Positions 17,460 through 26,725 are shown, counted from the stretch's first letter. The stretch: 64,000 bases of DNA from Nioella sp. MMSF_3534 (GCF_030732985.1 NZ_JASHJX010000003.1:1-64000), one strand, 5' to 3'. The notes: generated by a model not told the origin, from the sequence alone. A program made the numbers and translations.

Positions 17460-17930
17460 TCAGAGGAATTTCTGCATCAGCACAAGATCGTGCCATCGGT
17501 CGAATTTTCGTCCCACCTGCGGCAGCCGGGCGGTGTGCGCATAGCCAAGCGCTGCGTGGAAGGCGAGACCGGCACTGTTCTCACCCGAGATGCCCGCAAA
17601 AAGCGAATGCACCCCGGCCTTGCGGGCATGGTCCTCCAAAGCGGCCATAAGATCGCGCCCCAGCCCCCGGCCCTGGGCCGAGGGCGTGATATGGACGGAA
17701 TGTTCCATCGTATGGACGTATCCCGACCCGCCCCGGAACTGGAAATAGGTGGCAAATCCCACAACGGTGCCCGCGTCTTCGGCCACCCAATAGGGCTGTG
17801 AAGCCATGGCTCCGGCAATTGCCGAGGGTTGCTTTTCTTCAGTGGTAAAGGTGGCCACCGTATCGCGAATGATATGGTTCCAGATCGCCGCTATGGCTGG
17901 CGCGTCAGCAGGTCGGGCGGTGCGGATCAC
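17460..17930 (-). CDS. GNAT N-acetyltransferase, phosphinothricin-acetyltransferase-like
   Basis: A 156-residue protein. IRTARPADAPAIAAIWNH at the N-terminus, the acetyl-CoA loop AQGRGLGRDLMAAL and the C-terminal GYAHTARLPQVGRKF are typical of the Pat/YncA subfamily, which acetylates phosphinothricin, methionine derivatives or related amino acids. The start overlaps the VOC-gene stop by 4 bp, so both are co-translated. The physiological substrate is not evident. Confidence 0.88.
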   Translation of the reverse strand: MIRTARPADAPAIAAIWNHIIRDTVATFTTEEKQPSAIAGAMASQPYWVAEDAGTVVGFATYFQFRGGSGYVHTMEHSVHITPSAQGRGLGRDLMAALEDHARKAGVHSLFAGISGENSAGLAFHAALGYAHTARLPQVGRKFDRWHDLVLMQKFL

Positions 17931-18541
17931 AGGCGGATGGTTCCCTTTGGACCGGTCAACTCAACCGAAAGTGCCGGGGAGGCGCCGTTCAGGATCGTCA
18001 GACGCGGGTCTGTGATCATCGGGGCGAGCTCAGCGCGCAAAGCTGCGGCCTCGGGGTGGGTCAGGAAAATCCCGGTCATGCGAATCCCGTGATCGGGCAG
18101 GCGCGGGGCCGGATGGGCGCTGCCCTGCCATTCGATCATCGCGGGAAAGCAGTTGCTGAAGGGCAGCTTGCCATCGGTCGGCACCGCCATGCGCCATTTC
18201 AGGTCACCCCGTTCCAGATCCCACGGAATGCCCGCGCCCGCAGACGCAGCGGCCAGCGCGGCCTCCAGATCGGGGCAGCGGCAAATCCAGTTGGTCATTC
18301 GGGGCGTGCCCGCGAAATTGTCGATGTCGAACCAGCGCGGCTGGTCAGGGCCGGGGGCGGCGGGGTTGATCGCGATGACCTCCAGATATTCCTCCGGCCC
18401 GAGCGAGAGCAGCCGGTTATGCGTGCCCATGGCGGCGTGTTCGCCCCCCGGTGCAAGCTCCACCCCCAAAGCGGCCTCGACATGGGCAACGCCTTCGGCA
18501 AGGCTGTCGCAGGAAATGGCCAGATGGTCGAATGTCAGCAT
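17927..18541 (-). CDS. VOC/glyoxalase-like domain protein
   Basis: A 204-residue protein beginning MLTFDHLAISCDSLAEGVAHVEAALG, the classic first strand-helix of a VOC domain. GTHNRLLSLGPEEYLEVIAI supplies the metal-ligand-type strand, so it fits the glyoxalase-like PF13468 group. The reading frame runs to 19558 upstream, but that extension is an arginine/proline-rich shadow of the genes opposite. It is divergent from the cyclo-ligase gene 75 bp away. Catalytic function unknown. Confidence 0.82.
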   Translation of the reverse strand: MLTFDHLAISCDSLAEGVAHVEAALGVELAPGGEHAAMGTHNRLLSLGPEEYLEVIAINPAAPGPDQPRWFDIDNFAGTPRMTNWICRCPDLEAALAAASAGAGIPWDLERGDLKWRMAVPTDGKLPFSNCFPAMIEWQGSAHPAPRLPDHGIRMTGIFLTHPEAAALRAELAPMITDPRLTILNGASPALSVELTGPKGTIRL

Positions 18542-18616
18542 GAGTTTTTCCGTCCAGCGCCTATTTTGCGACACAGGAAACCCCGCCTGTGGGCGAAGTG
18601 CAAGAGAAACACCGCG

Positions 18617-19174
18617 ATGGACCTGTCCGCCCAGAAAACCGCCCTCCGCAAGAAAGCCTTCACAGCCCGCGCCGAAGCCTTCGAGCGCGCCTCGGTCTCT
18701 GACGCCAATGCCGCGCTGCTGGCCGAAATCGGCCCGGTCGAGGGCAAGGTGATCGCCGCCTATATGGCGATGCGGACCGAGCTGGACCCGACGCCTGCCA
18801 TGCGCGCGCTGGCCGAGGCGAACCGGATCTGCGTGCCGGTGATCGAGGCCAAGGCACAACCGCTGAAGTTCCGCGAATGGCGGCCCGGCTGCCAGATGGT
18901 CGATGGCCCCTTCGGGGCGCGGGTGCCGGAAGGCGGCGACTGGCTGGAACCCGAGATCGTCATCGCGCCGCTGGTGGCTTTTGACAGGGGTTGCAACCGG
19001 TTGGGCTATGGCGGCGGGTTCTATGACCGGACGCTGGAACAGCTGCGCGCCAAGCGTCCCACACGGGCCATCGGCTTCGCCTATGCAGCGCAAGAGCTGG
19101 AGGGGCTGGTGGTGGAACCCACGGATCAGTTGCTTGATGCGGTGGTGACCGAGACGGGCGTGTTCCGGCCGTGA
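18617..19174 (+). CDS. 5-formyltetrahydrofolate cyclo-ligase
   Basis: A 185-residue protein. The N-terminal KTALRKKAFTAR and the C-terminal nucleotide/folate signature GCNRLGYGGGFYDRTL identify the 5-FTHF cyclo-ligase family, which uses ATP to convert 5-formyl-THF to 5,10-methenyl-THF. The length is normal for the family. In many bacteria the 6S RNA gene precedes this gene, but the 75-bp gap here is too short for it. Confidence 0.93.
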   Translation: MDLSAQKTALRKKAFTARAEAFERASVSDANAALLAEIGPVEGKVIAAYMAMRTELDPTPAMRALAEANRICVPVIEAKAQPLKFREWRPGCQMVDGPFGARVPEGGDWLEPEIVIAPLVAFDRGCNRLGYGGGFYDRTLEQLRAKRPTRAIGFAYAAQELEGLVVEPTDQLLDAVVTETGVFRP

Positions 19175-19230
19175 CAGGGGATGCGCGGCCCCCCGTCCCG
19201 CGCTAGGCTGCGCGCAAACGGAGGGCAACG

Positions 19231-19707
19231 ATGGCCAATCACGACTACACCGCGCGGATCGTCTGGACGGGGAACCGGGGGCAGGGGACAGCCAGCTATC
19301 GCGGCTACGACCGGACGTGGAATGTCGAGACGCCGGGCAAGCCGGTGATCCCCTGTTCCAACGATCCGCTGCTTGGCGGCGACTCGACCCTGCACAGCCC
19401 CGAGGATATGCTGATCGCGGCCCTTTCGGCCTGTCACATGCTGTGGTTCCTGCATCTGGCCAGCGATGCCGGGATCGTGGTGGAAGGCTATGAGGACGAC
19501 CCGCTGGCCAAGGGCGAAAGCCTGCCCTCTGGCGCGGGTCGGTTCCTGTCGGCCACATTGCGGCCCCGGATCACGCTGGCGCCGGGGTCGGACCCTGATG
19601 TGGCGGACCAGATACACGCCCGGATTCACAAGGTCTGCTACATCGCCCGATCGGTCAATTTCCCCGTCACCTATGACGCGAGCTACACCGTTCGGCCCTC
19701 GCCCTGA
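19231..19707 (+). CDS. OsmC-family peroxiredoxin-like protein
   Basis: A 158-residue OsmC/Ohr-fold protein. LIAALSACHMLWFLHLA carries the first active-site Cys, and KVCYIARSVNFPV carries the second; both are expected for thiol-dependent reduction of organic peroxides. The length and the order of the two cysteines fit the OsmC subgroup. It lies 56 bp after the cyclo-ligase gene in the same direction. Confidence 0.9.
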   Translation: MANHDYTARIVWTGNRGQGTASYRGYDRTWNVETPGKPVIPCSNDPLLGGDSTLHSPEDMLIAALSACHMLWFLHLASDAGIVVEGYEDDPLAKGESLPSGAGRFLSATLRPRITLAPGSDPDVADQIHARIHKVCYIARSVNFPVTYDASYTVRPSP

Positions 19708-19763
19708 GAGGTAACCGCACCCGACCTCTTGCCGCCTCGGGCCGAACCGCCTAAGCCTTGGGC

Positions 19764-20588
19764 ATGAGATTGCTTTTCCTTGGCGATATAATGGGGCGTG
19801 CGGGGCGCGCGGCCGTTGCGACCACCCTTCCCCGGCTGAAAACCGACTGGCGGCTCGACTTCGTCGTGGTCAATGGCGAGAACGCGACCTCGGGCCATGG
19901 CCTGTCGCAAAGCCATGCGGAAACCATGCTGGCCGCCGGTGTCGATTGCCTGACCCTGGGCGATCACGCTTTCGATCAGCGCGACATGCTGCAATTCATC
20001 GACAGGGAACCGCGCATCGTGCGGCCGATGAACTACGCCAAGACCGCGCCGGGCCGGGGCTTTCAGCTGTTCGAGGCCAGGGGCGGGCGCAAGGTGCTGG
20101 TGATGCAGGCGCTTGGACAGGTCTTTATGAAGCGGCCCTTCTCGGACCCGTTCTCGGCGGTGGAGGGCATCCTGCGCAGCCATCCCCTCGGCGGGCTGGC
20201 CAGTGCCATTATCGTCGATATTCATTGCGAGGCGACATCAGAGAAGATGGCTGTCGGTCATTTCTGCGACGGGCGTGCGAGCCTTGTGGTCGGCACCCAC
20301 ACCCATGTGCCCACGGGCGACGCACAGATCCTGCCGGGCGGCACCGCCTTCATGACCGATGCGGGCATGTGCGGCGACTACAACAGTGTCATCGGCATGG
20401 AAAAGACCGAGCCCCTGCGCCGCTTCATCACCGGCATGCCGAAGGACCGGTTCACGCCGGCAGCGGGCGAGGCGACCCTGTCGGGTGTCTTCGTCGAAAC
20501 CGATGACAAGACTGGTAAGGCGCTGCGCGTGGCCCCGATCCGCATTGGTGGGCGATTGCAACAGGCGGGGCCGGATGGCGCGCTCTGA
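19764..20588 (+). CDS. YmdB-like metallophosphoesterase (TIGR00282 family)
   Basis: A 274-residue protein. The metal-binding motifs LFLGDIMGRAG, VVNGENATSGHG, LGDHAFDQ and GTHTHVPTGD are all present in order, as in Bacillus YmdB, a 2,3-cyclic-nucleotide phosphodiesterase. The usual GNH motif reads GDH here. The ATG at 19764 is chosen over an in-frame TTG two codons upstream. Its end overlaps the DMT transporter start by 14 bp. Confidence 0.9.
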   Translation: MRLLFLGDIMGRAGRAAVATTLPRLKTDWRLDFVVVNGENATSGHGLSQSHAETMLAAGVDCLTLGDHAFDQRDMLQFIDREPRIVRPMNYAKTAPGRGFQLFEARGGRKVLVMQALGQVFMKRPFSDPFSAVEGILRSHPLGGLASAIIVDIHCEATSEKMAVGHFCDGRASLVVGTHTHVPTGDAQILPGGTAFMTDAGMCGDYNSVIGMEKTEPLRRFITGMPKDRFTPAAGEATLSGVFVETDDKTGKALRVAPIRIGGRLQQAGPDGAL

Positions 20589-21504
20589 AAAACTGTGGCT
20601 GGTGGCGGTGCTGCTGGTTTGCTCGCTCGGCTGGGGCATTTCCATCCCCATGAGCAAGATCGCGGTCAGCGAAGGCTATCGCCATATCGGCATCATCTTC
20701 TGGCAGTTCGTGCTTGGGGCGGTGGTTCTGGGCGGTATCAACCGGGCCATGGGCCGGGGATTGCCAACCGATCCGCGCGCCTTGCGGTTTTACCTGATCA
20801 TCGCGCTTATCGGCACGCTTCTGCCCAATACCGCCAGTTACACGGCGGCCATTCATCTGCCCGGTGGCATCCTTGCGCTGTGCATTGCCATGGTGCCGAT
20901 GCTGGCCTTCCCGATCGCTCTGGCCTGGGGCAATGACCGGTTTTCGCCTGCGCGGCTTGTGGGCCTCTGCCTTGGCCTTGCCGCCATAGCGATGATCATG
21001 CTGCCGGACACCAGCCTGCCCGACCCTGCCATGTTGGTCTGGGTGCCCGTGGGGTTGATTGCCCCGGCCTTCTACGCCTTCGAAGGCAACTATGTCGCCC
21101 GCCACCAGCCCGCGGATCTGGATGCAGTGCAGGCGCTTTTGGGTGCGTCGCTTGTGGGAATCGTGATCTCTCTGCCCATTGCGCTTGTGTCGGGGGAATG
21201 GATTTCCCCGCTGCCGCCCTATGGGTTGCCCGATCTGGCGGTGGTGATTTCGTCCGTCGCCCATGCGCTCAGCTATGCGGGATATGTCTGGCTGGTGGGG
21301 CGGGGCGGGCCGGTCTTTGCTGTGCAGATCTCCTACCTCGTGACCGGGTTCAGCGTTGGCTGGTCGTGGCTGTTGCTTGGCGAAACCTATTCGCCTTGGG
21401 TCTGGGGCGCCTTCGCGCTGATGTTGATGGGGGTGGCCTTGGTGCAGCCGCGTGCGAATGAAGCCCTTGCCGTTCCTCTGCCCGTCAACAATGATGGCCC
21501 CTGA
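20575..21504 (+). CDS. DMT/EamA-family transporter
   Basis: A 309-residue inner-membrane protein with about ten hydrophobic segments arranged as two EamA repeats (first about 10-140, second about 160-300). Cytoplasmic loops carry R/G-rich sequences. EamA proteins export amino acids or metabolites; the substrate is unknown. It overlaps the upstream phosphodiesterase gene by 14 bp in another frame, so the two are coupled, and lies 21 bp before the SLC13 permease. Confidence 0.88.
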   Translation: MARSEKLWLVAVLLVCSLGWGISIPMSKIAVSEGYRHIGIIFWQFVLGAVVLGGINRAMGRGLPTDPRALRFYLIIALIGTLLPNTASYTAAIHLPGGILALCIAMVPMLAFPIALAWGNDRFSPARLVGLCLGLAAIAMIMLPDTSLPDPAMLVWVPVGLIAPAFYAFEGNYVARHQPADLDAVQALLGASLVGIVISLPIALVSGEWISPLPPYGLPDLAVVISSVAHALSYAGYVWLVGRGGPVFAVQISYLVTGFSVGWSWLLLGETYSPWVWGAFALMLMGVALVQPRANEALAVPLPVNNDGP

Positions 21505-21525
21505 TCAATCGGGACGGGATCGCCG

Positions 21526-23304
21526 ATGCTTGCTGAGTTCCTATCGCCAACCATGCAAGGGGTTCTGACCCTGGGCGTCGTGGCCGTGATGTTCATTCTG
21601 TTCGTGCGAGAGACCTTCCCGGCAGAGGTTGTCGCCATCGCGGGGGCCGCCGCGCTGCTGGCCGCCGGGTTCCTGCCCTATTCCGACGCCCTGTCTGTCC
21701 TGTCGAACCCCGCGCCTTGGACAATCGCCGCAATGTTCATCGTGATGGGGGCCTTGGTGCGCACCGGGGCGCTGGCCAGTTTCACGCATCTGGCAGAGGC
21801 CAAGGCCAAGACCCAGCCCAAGACGGCGCTGGCGGCTTTGCTCGGCTTCGTGGTCATCGCCTCGGCCTTCGTGTCGAACACGCCCGTGGTCGTGGTCATG
21901 ATCCCCGTTTTTGTTCAAATCGCCCGGTCGCTCGGTCGTCCCGCGTCGAAACTGCTGATCCCGCTCTCTTACGGCGCGATCATGGGGGGTACGCTGACGC
22001 TGATCGGGACCTCTACGAACCTGCTGGTAGATGGTGTCGCCCGCGCGCAGGGGCTGGACCCGTTTTCGATTTTCGAGGTCACGCCCGTGGGCATCGTCGT
22101 GGTGATCTGGGGAATGCTCTACATGTCCCTGATCGGCCCGCGCTTGCTGCCCGACCGCAGTTCGATGGCCGACATGCTGACGGGGCGCAAGAAGATGAAG
22201 TTCTTCACCGAAGTGGCCCTGCCAGAGGACAGCGCCCTTATCGGCCAGAACGTGAACGAGGTAGACCTGTTCAAACGCGAGGGCGTGCGGCTCATTGACG
22301 TTCTGCGCGGCGATGCCTCGCTCCGCCGCAATATGGCGGGCGTTGTGCTGGAGGCCGGGGACCGGGTGGTTCTGCGCACCGATATGGCCGAGGTTCTGGG
22401 GCTTCAGCAAAGCAAGGACCTGCGCACGGTGGACAAGCTGTCATCGGTGCAGACCACGACGGTCGAGGTGCTGATCTCCCCCGGCTGCCGCATGGTGGGC
22501 CGTTCGCTTGGCTCGCTGCGTCTGCGGCGGCGCTACGGTGTCTATCCGCTGGCCGTGCATCGGCGGAACCAGAATATCGGGCGGCAGCTGGATGAGCTGA
22601 TCGTGCAGGTGGGCGATACGCTGCTGCTGGAAGGTGACCCCGCCGACATCCAGCGCCTTGCCGCCGATATGGACCTTGTCGACATCACCGCCCCCACCGA
22701 ACGCGCCTATCGCCGCCGCCACGCGCCGATTGCCTTTGCCGCCATGGTGGGGATCGTGGCCTTCGCGGGGCTTGGCGTGGCCCCCATCTTCCTGCTGTCG
22801 GTGCTGGCCGTGGCTGTGGTGCTGATCACCCGCTGCATCGACGCGGAAGAGGCGTTTTCCTTCGTCGACGGGCGTCTGTTGGCGCTGATCTTCGCCATGC
22901 TCGCCATCGGGGCCGCTTTGGAACACACCGGCGCGGTGGAGCTGATCGTGACCACGCTGGCCCCATGGCTTGGCAACCTGCCGCCCTTCGTGCTGGTCTG
23001 GGTGATCTACCTGATCACCTCGATCCTGACCGAGCTTGTATCGAACAATGCGGTGGCCGTGGTGATCACGCCCGTCGCCATCGGGCTTGGCACTGCCATC
23101 GGGGTCGATCCGCGCCCTCTGGTCATCGCGGTGATGATCGCGGCCTCGGCCAGTTTCGCCACGCCGATTGGCTACCAGACCAACATGCTGGTCTATGGCC
23201 CCGGCGGCTATCGCTTCACCGATTTCATGAAGATAGGCATCCCGCTGAACCTGAGCCTTGGCATTGTCGTCAGCCTCGTCATCCCGCTGATCTGGGCATT
23301 GTGA
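21526..23304 (+). CDS. SLC13-family permease with paired TrkA-C domains
   Basis: A 592-residue protein: N-terminal membrane helices (about 1-185), two cytosolic RCK_C/TrkA-C domains (about 210-390, with VNEVDLFKREGVRLIDVLRG and CRMVGRSLGSLRLRRRYG), then C-terminal helices containing ELVSNNAVAVVITPVAIG. SLC13/DASS members carry anions such as dicarboxylates or sulfate, and the RCK_C pair probably binds a regulatory ligand. It is a paralogue of the permease at 24911-26686. A further DMT gene follows at 10 bp. Confidence 0.9.
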   Translation: MLAEFLSPTMQGVLTLGVVAVMFILFVRETFPAEVVAIAGAAALLAAGFLPYSDALSVLSNPAPWTIAAMFIVMGALVRTGALASFTHLAEAKAKTQPKTALAALLGFVVIASAFVSNTPVVVVMIPVFVQIARSLGRPASKLLIPLSYGAIMGGTLTLIGTSTNLLVDGVARAQGLDPFSIFEVTPVGIVVVIWGMLYMSLIGPRLLPDRSSMADMLTGRKKMKFFTEVALPEDSALIGQNVNEVDLFKREGVRLIDVLRGDASLRRNMAGVVLEAGDRVVLRTDMAEVLGLQQSKDLRTVDKLSSVQTTTVEVLISPGCRMVGRSLGSLRLRRRYGVYPLAVHRRNQNIGRQLDELIVQVGDTLLLEGDPADIQRLAADMDLVDITAPTERAYRRRHAPIAFAAMVGIVAFAGLGVAPIFLLSVLAVAVVLITRCIDAEEAFSFVDGRLLALIFAMLAIGAALEHTGAVELIVTTLAPWLGNLPPFVLVWVIYLITSILTELVSNNAVAVVITPVAIGLGTAIGVDPRPLVIAVMIAASASFATPIGYQTNMLVYGPGGYRFTDFMKIGIPLNLSLGIVVSLVIPLIWAL

Positions 23305-23314
23305 GGGCACTGCG

Positions 23315-24181
23315 ATGAGCGACTACGCCAAGGGCCTGTGGCTCACCCTGACCGGTGTGCTGATCCTGTCGCCCGATGTGCTGCTGATCCGGCTGGCGGG
23401 GCTGCCGGAATGGACGCTGATGTTCTGGCGCGGGGCGGGTATGGGCGGTGTGATCGCGCTGTGGCTGCTGGTCACGCAGGGGCGCGGGGCGATTGCAGCA
23501 TTCAAGGGTGTAGGTCTGGCCGGGCTGGCGATTGGCCTCAGCTACACCCTTGGAAATGTGAGCTTTCTCTACTCCGTTGGCCACAAACTCGCGGCCAACA
23601 CGCTCTTCATCCTCGCCACGATGCCGGTGTTTTCCGCCCTCATCGCGCGGTTTGTCCTGGGCCAGCCGGTGCCGGGCCGGACTTGGGTTACTATCGCGGC
23701 GGTACTGTTCGGGATCGGGATTATCGCAATGGGCAGCGCCGGGGGTGGGCAGGGGGACCTGATGGGAGACCTCGCCGCCGTGGTCACGGCGCTCTCCTGG
23801 GCGGTGATCTTTGCCATCGCGGGGCAGAAGAAGACGCTGTCCATGGTGCCCGCCATGTCCATTGCCGGGTTCTTCGCCATGTTTGTTTCGCTGTTGCTTG
23901 CGCCCGGCCTGTCAATGTCCGCTGCGTCGGTGCCCTTCGTGGCCTTGATCGCGCTGATCGTTACGCCGGGAGCTACAGCGCTGCTCAGCCTTGGGCCGCG
24001 TTACCTGCCGCCTGCGGATGTGTCGCTGATCATGCTTTTGGAGGCCGTCTTTGGCCCGATCCTCGTCTGGCTGGTGCTGGCGGAGTTTCCCGGCCTCTGG
24101 ACGCTGGCGGGGGGCGCCGTGGTTCTGGGCGCGCTGACGCTGAACAACCTCGCGGCGTTGCGGGTGCAGAACAGAGGGTAA
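23315..24181 (+). CDS. DMT/EamA-family transporter
   Basis: A 288-residue membrane protein with two EamA repeats of five helices each. The repeat boundary is near residue 145 (GDLMGDLAAVVTALSWAVIF), and the second repeat ends LPPADVSLIMLLEAVFGPILVW, a common EamA signature. It starts 10 bp after the SLC13 gene, so it is probably the last gene of a run that starts with the phosphodiesterase at 19764. Substrate unknown. Confidence 0.88.
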   Translation: MSDYAKGLWLTLTGVLILSPDVLLIRLAGLPEWTLMFWRGAGMGGVIALWLLVTQGRGAIAAFKGVGLAGLAIGLSYTLGNVSFLYSVGHKLAANTLFILATMPVFSALIARFVLGQPVPGRTWVTIAAVLFGIGIIAMGSAGGGQGDLMGDLAAVVTALSWAVIFAIAGQKKTLSMVPAMSIAGFFAMFVSLLLAPGLSMSAASVPFVALIALIVTPGATALLSLGPRYLPPADVSLIMLLEAVFGPILVWLVLAEFPGLWTLAGGAVVLGALTLNNLAALRVQNRG

Positions 24182-24185
24182 CAAC

Positions 24186-24854
24186 TCAAGGCCCACTTTG
24201 CTCAGGGTCCCTTATTGTTGCAATCGTCAACCTTAGTTTCTCAGTAGCGGAAAGAGTAGCTTCATGACCCTTCCGATGAGCGTAGTGCAGAGTTTGGAGT
24301 GTCGTTGAATGCGGCAAGGCCCTTCGAATTTCTTTCTTAAAAGCGTGGGTCTTGGTTCCCGAAAGAATGACCACATTCGGTTCTAACGCAACTAGTGCGC
24401 GAAGTGTGTGCCGTTCGAAACAGCTTCGTAGCATAGATCGTGGATACTCGTTCTGTTCCGATGCACACCATGCGATATTCATCAAAGCGACACCGTCAAT
24501 GTCGATATTCGAAAGTCGCAGGAACTTCATCAGGCGGCCATTCCCCCATTTGGGAATGTCTGAGCGTTGATGCTGCATGATCTGATCCAGCATGTCCTCC
24601 CCTGTTTCATATCGATGCAACAGATTGCGCAGGGATTCGTCTGCTCCGTCTTGACGGCCTCCACCGCTGCCCGGGTTTAGCAACATAAAGACTATTCGAG
24701 GTGACGTCGCTGCATATCCTGAGCCAATCCAACGTGGCTGCGCCTTGTCCACTAGCGGTCGCTTCAATCCGCCACCTTCAAAGCATTTGTTGCACTGAAC
24801 CGCTTCCTGGCAGATGTGGCGGAATCCCTGCGGGTAACAGCTAGCGTTTTCCAT
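24186..24854 (-). CDS. Probable uracil-DNA-glycosylase-superfamily protein, likely horizontally acquired
   Basis: A 222-residue protein. The order CNKC (about 20-23), a nucleotide-contact-like FMLLNPGSGG, MNIAWC, EPNVVILSG and a C-terminal HYAHRKG resembles the family-4/5 UDG fold with its cysteine cluster, but match strength cannot be tested here. The ATG at 24854 follows AAGGAGAGGGG. Two sampled 60-base lines are 48-50% G+C, against roughly 65% in the neighbouring genes, so recent transfer is likely. It is single and convergent with the transporter at 23315. A general stress or defence role is only conjecture. Confidence 0.55.
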   Translation of the reverse strand: MENASCYPQGFRHICQEAVQCNKCFEGGGLKRPLVDKAQPRWIGSGYAATSPRIVFMLLNPGSGGGRQDGADESLRNLLHRYETGEDMLDQIMQHQRSDIPKWGNGRLMKFLRLSNIDIDGVALMNIAWCASEQNEYPRSMLRSCFERHTLRALVALEPNVVILSGTKTHAFKKEIRRALPHSTTLQTLHYAHRKGHEATLSATEKLRLTIATIRDPEQSGP

Positions 24855-24910
24855 TGGTCCCCTCTCCTTGAGAAGCTCTTTCGTGACATGTCGAGGCGCG
24901 CTCAACTATT

Positions 24911-26686
24911 TCAGAGCGGCCAGACCAGCAGGATCGTGGGGATCGAGACGCCGATCACGATGATCTCCAAGGGCAGGCCCATGCGCCAGTAATCGCCGAA
25001 GCCGTAGCCGCCGGGGCCGAGCACCAGTGTGTTGTTCTTGTGCCCGATGGGGGTGAGGAAGGCCGCCGAGGCTGCCACGGCGACCGCCATCAGGAACGGG
25101 TCGGGGTTGACCTCCAGCGCCTCTGCCATGCGGATGCCGACGGGGGCCGCGACGATGGCCGTGGCCGTGTTGTTCAGAACGTCGCTCAACGTCATGGTGA
25201 CGACCATGAGCAGCGTCAGCGTTCCCCATGCGGGCCAGCCCGCGCTGATCGAGACAAGCCCCTGCGCCAGCAGTTCCGTCCCGCCGGAGGCCTCCAACGC
25301 CGCGCCGAGCGGGATCATCGAGCCGAGCAGTACCACCACCGGCCATTCGATATGGTCGTAGATTTCCGCCAGCGGCAGGATCTTGAACAGCACATAGGCC
25401 ACGACCACCATCCCAAGCGCAATCGGCAGGTAGACCAACCCGAGCGACGCCGCGATCACGGCCCCCGCGAAGAATCCGATGGCGGCCCAGGTCTTGCTGT
25501 CTCGCGTCACGGCCAGGCCCCGGTCGGCCAGCACCAGCCCGCCGAGCCAGTCCACCACATCCTCTCCCGTATCCGACGGCGTCAGCAAAAGCAGGATGTC
25601 GCCCGGTTGAATGACCGTCTGGCGCAGCCGCTTGGTCATGCGTTGACCCTTGCGCGAGATGCCCATCAGCACGGTGCGCTTGCGCCAGCCCAAGCCAATC
25701 GCCTGCGCGGTTCGGCCCGCAATGCGGCTGCTGTCGGTCACGACCATCTCGATCAGGCTGACGCCTTCGCCCACGGCGTCCTCGATCGGATGCCCCTCTG
25801 GCGCGAAGTCGAGCTTCAGCGCGGTGCGGAATTCATCGAGCGCTTCGGGCACCGCCTCCAGCACCAGGATATCGCCCGCCTGAAGCACCAGGTTACGCCC
25901 CATGCCGAAGCGCCGCTTACCATCGCGCACAAGGCCCAGGATCGCCACATCGGCCTTTTCCGCAGGTTCCAGCAGGTCGCGCAGGCGGGTGCCGACGATC
26001 TTGTTCTCCTCGGGGATGGTCAGCTCGGAAATATAGGGCTCCAGCTCTCCGAGCGCGTCGCCACCAACGCCGGAATCGCGGATCGGGATGAAGCGCCAGC
26101 CGATGAACGCCACAAAGGCGAGGCCCGCAATGGCAGCCGCGCCGCCCACGGGGGCGAAGTCGAACATGCCGAAAGACTCGCCTAGCGATTCCTCCCGGAT
26201 CGCGGCGATGATGATGTTGGGGGGTGTGCCGATCAGCGTGGCCATGCCGCCCAGGATCGTCGCGAAAGACAGCGGCATCAGCGACAGGCCGGGGCTGCGG
26301 CCCGCCTTGCGGGCGGTGGCGATATCGACCGGCATCAGCAGCGCCAGCGCCGCCACGTTGTTCATGAAGGCCGACAGCACGCCCCCCACGCCCCCCATGA
26401 TCGCGATATGGGCGCCGAGCGAGCGGCTGGCATCCACCAGCGTGCGGGTGATCAGGAAGACCGCCCCGGACCGCACAAGCCCGGCAGAGACGACCAGCAC
26501 CAGCGCCACGACCAGCGTGGCCGGGTGGCCAAAGCCTGCAAACGCCTCGCTTGCCGGGACCAGCCCCAGGACAACCGCCACCATCAGCGCCCCGAAGGCC
26601 ACGAGGTCATAGCGGAAGCGGCCCCACAGAAGCAGGCCGAAGACGATACCGAAAAGCGAAAACAGAAGGATCTGGTCAGTGGTCAT
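24911..26686 (-). CDS. SLC13-family permease with paired TrkA-C domains
   Basis: A 591-residue protein with the same architecture as the permease at 21526: N-terminal helices, two RCK_C domains (about 205-375, with KIVGTRLRDLLEPAEKADVAI and SRIAGRTAQAIGLGWRKR), then C-terminal helices with DVLNNTATAIVAAPVGI. The N-terminal TLIGTPPNIIIA motif is typical of SLC13/CitM-type anion permeases. It lies in the opposite orientation to its paralogue. Substrate unknown. Confidence 0.9.
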   Translation of the reverse strand: MTTDQILLFSLFGIVFGLLLWGRFRYDLVAFGALMVAVVLGLVPASEAFAGFGHPATLVVALVLVVSAGLVRSGAVFLITRTLVDASRSLGAHIAIMGGVGGVLSAFMNNVAALALLMPVDIATARKAGRSPGLSLMPLSFATILGGMATLIGTPPNIIIAAIREESLGESFGMFDFAPVGGAAAIAGLAFVAFIGWRFIPIRDSGVGGDALGELEPYISELTIPEENKIVGTRLRDLLEPAEKADVAILGLVRDGKRRFGMGRNLVLQAGDILVLEAVPEALDEFRTALKLDFAPEGHPIEDAVGEGVSLIEMVVTDSSRIAGRTAQAIGLGWRKRTVLMGISRKGQRMTKRLRQTVIQPGDILLLLTPSDTGEDVVDWLGGLVLADRGLAVTRDSKTWAAIGFFAGAVIAASLGLVYLPIALGMVVVAYVLFKILPLAEIYDHIEWPVVVLLGSMIPLGAALEASGGTELLAQGLVSISAGWPAWGTLTLLMVVTMTLSDVLNNTATAIVAAPVGIRMAEALEVNPDPFLMAVAVAASAAFLTPIGHKNNTLVLGPGGYGFGDYWRMGLPLEIIVIGVSIPTILLVWPL

Positions 26687-26725
26687 GGCGCAGTCTTAGC
26701 GCGCCATGACCGGGGCGTCACGGGG

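Noticed and set aside
18542-18616. 6S RNA gene next to the formyl-THF cyclo-ligase
   Set aside because: The gap is 75 bp, too short for a 6S RNA, and no suitable fold was seen.
18542-19558. N-terminal extension of the VOC protein
   Set aside because: Arg/Pro/His-rich sequence overlapping the cyclo-ligase and OsmC genes on the other strand; a proper VOC start exists at 18541.
24182-24905. Prophage or integron remnant at the low-GC gene
   Set aside because: No integrase, attachment-site direct repeats or other phage genes; only one gene differs in composition.
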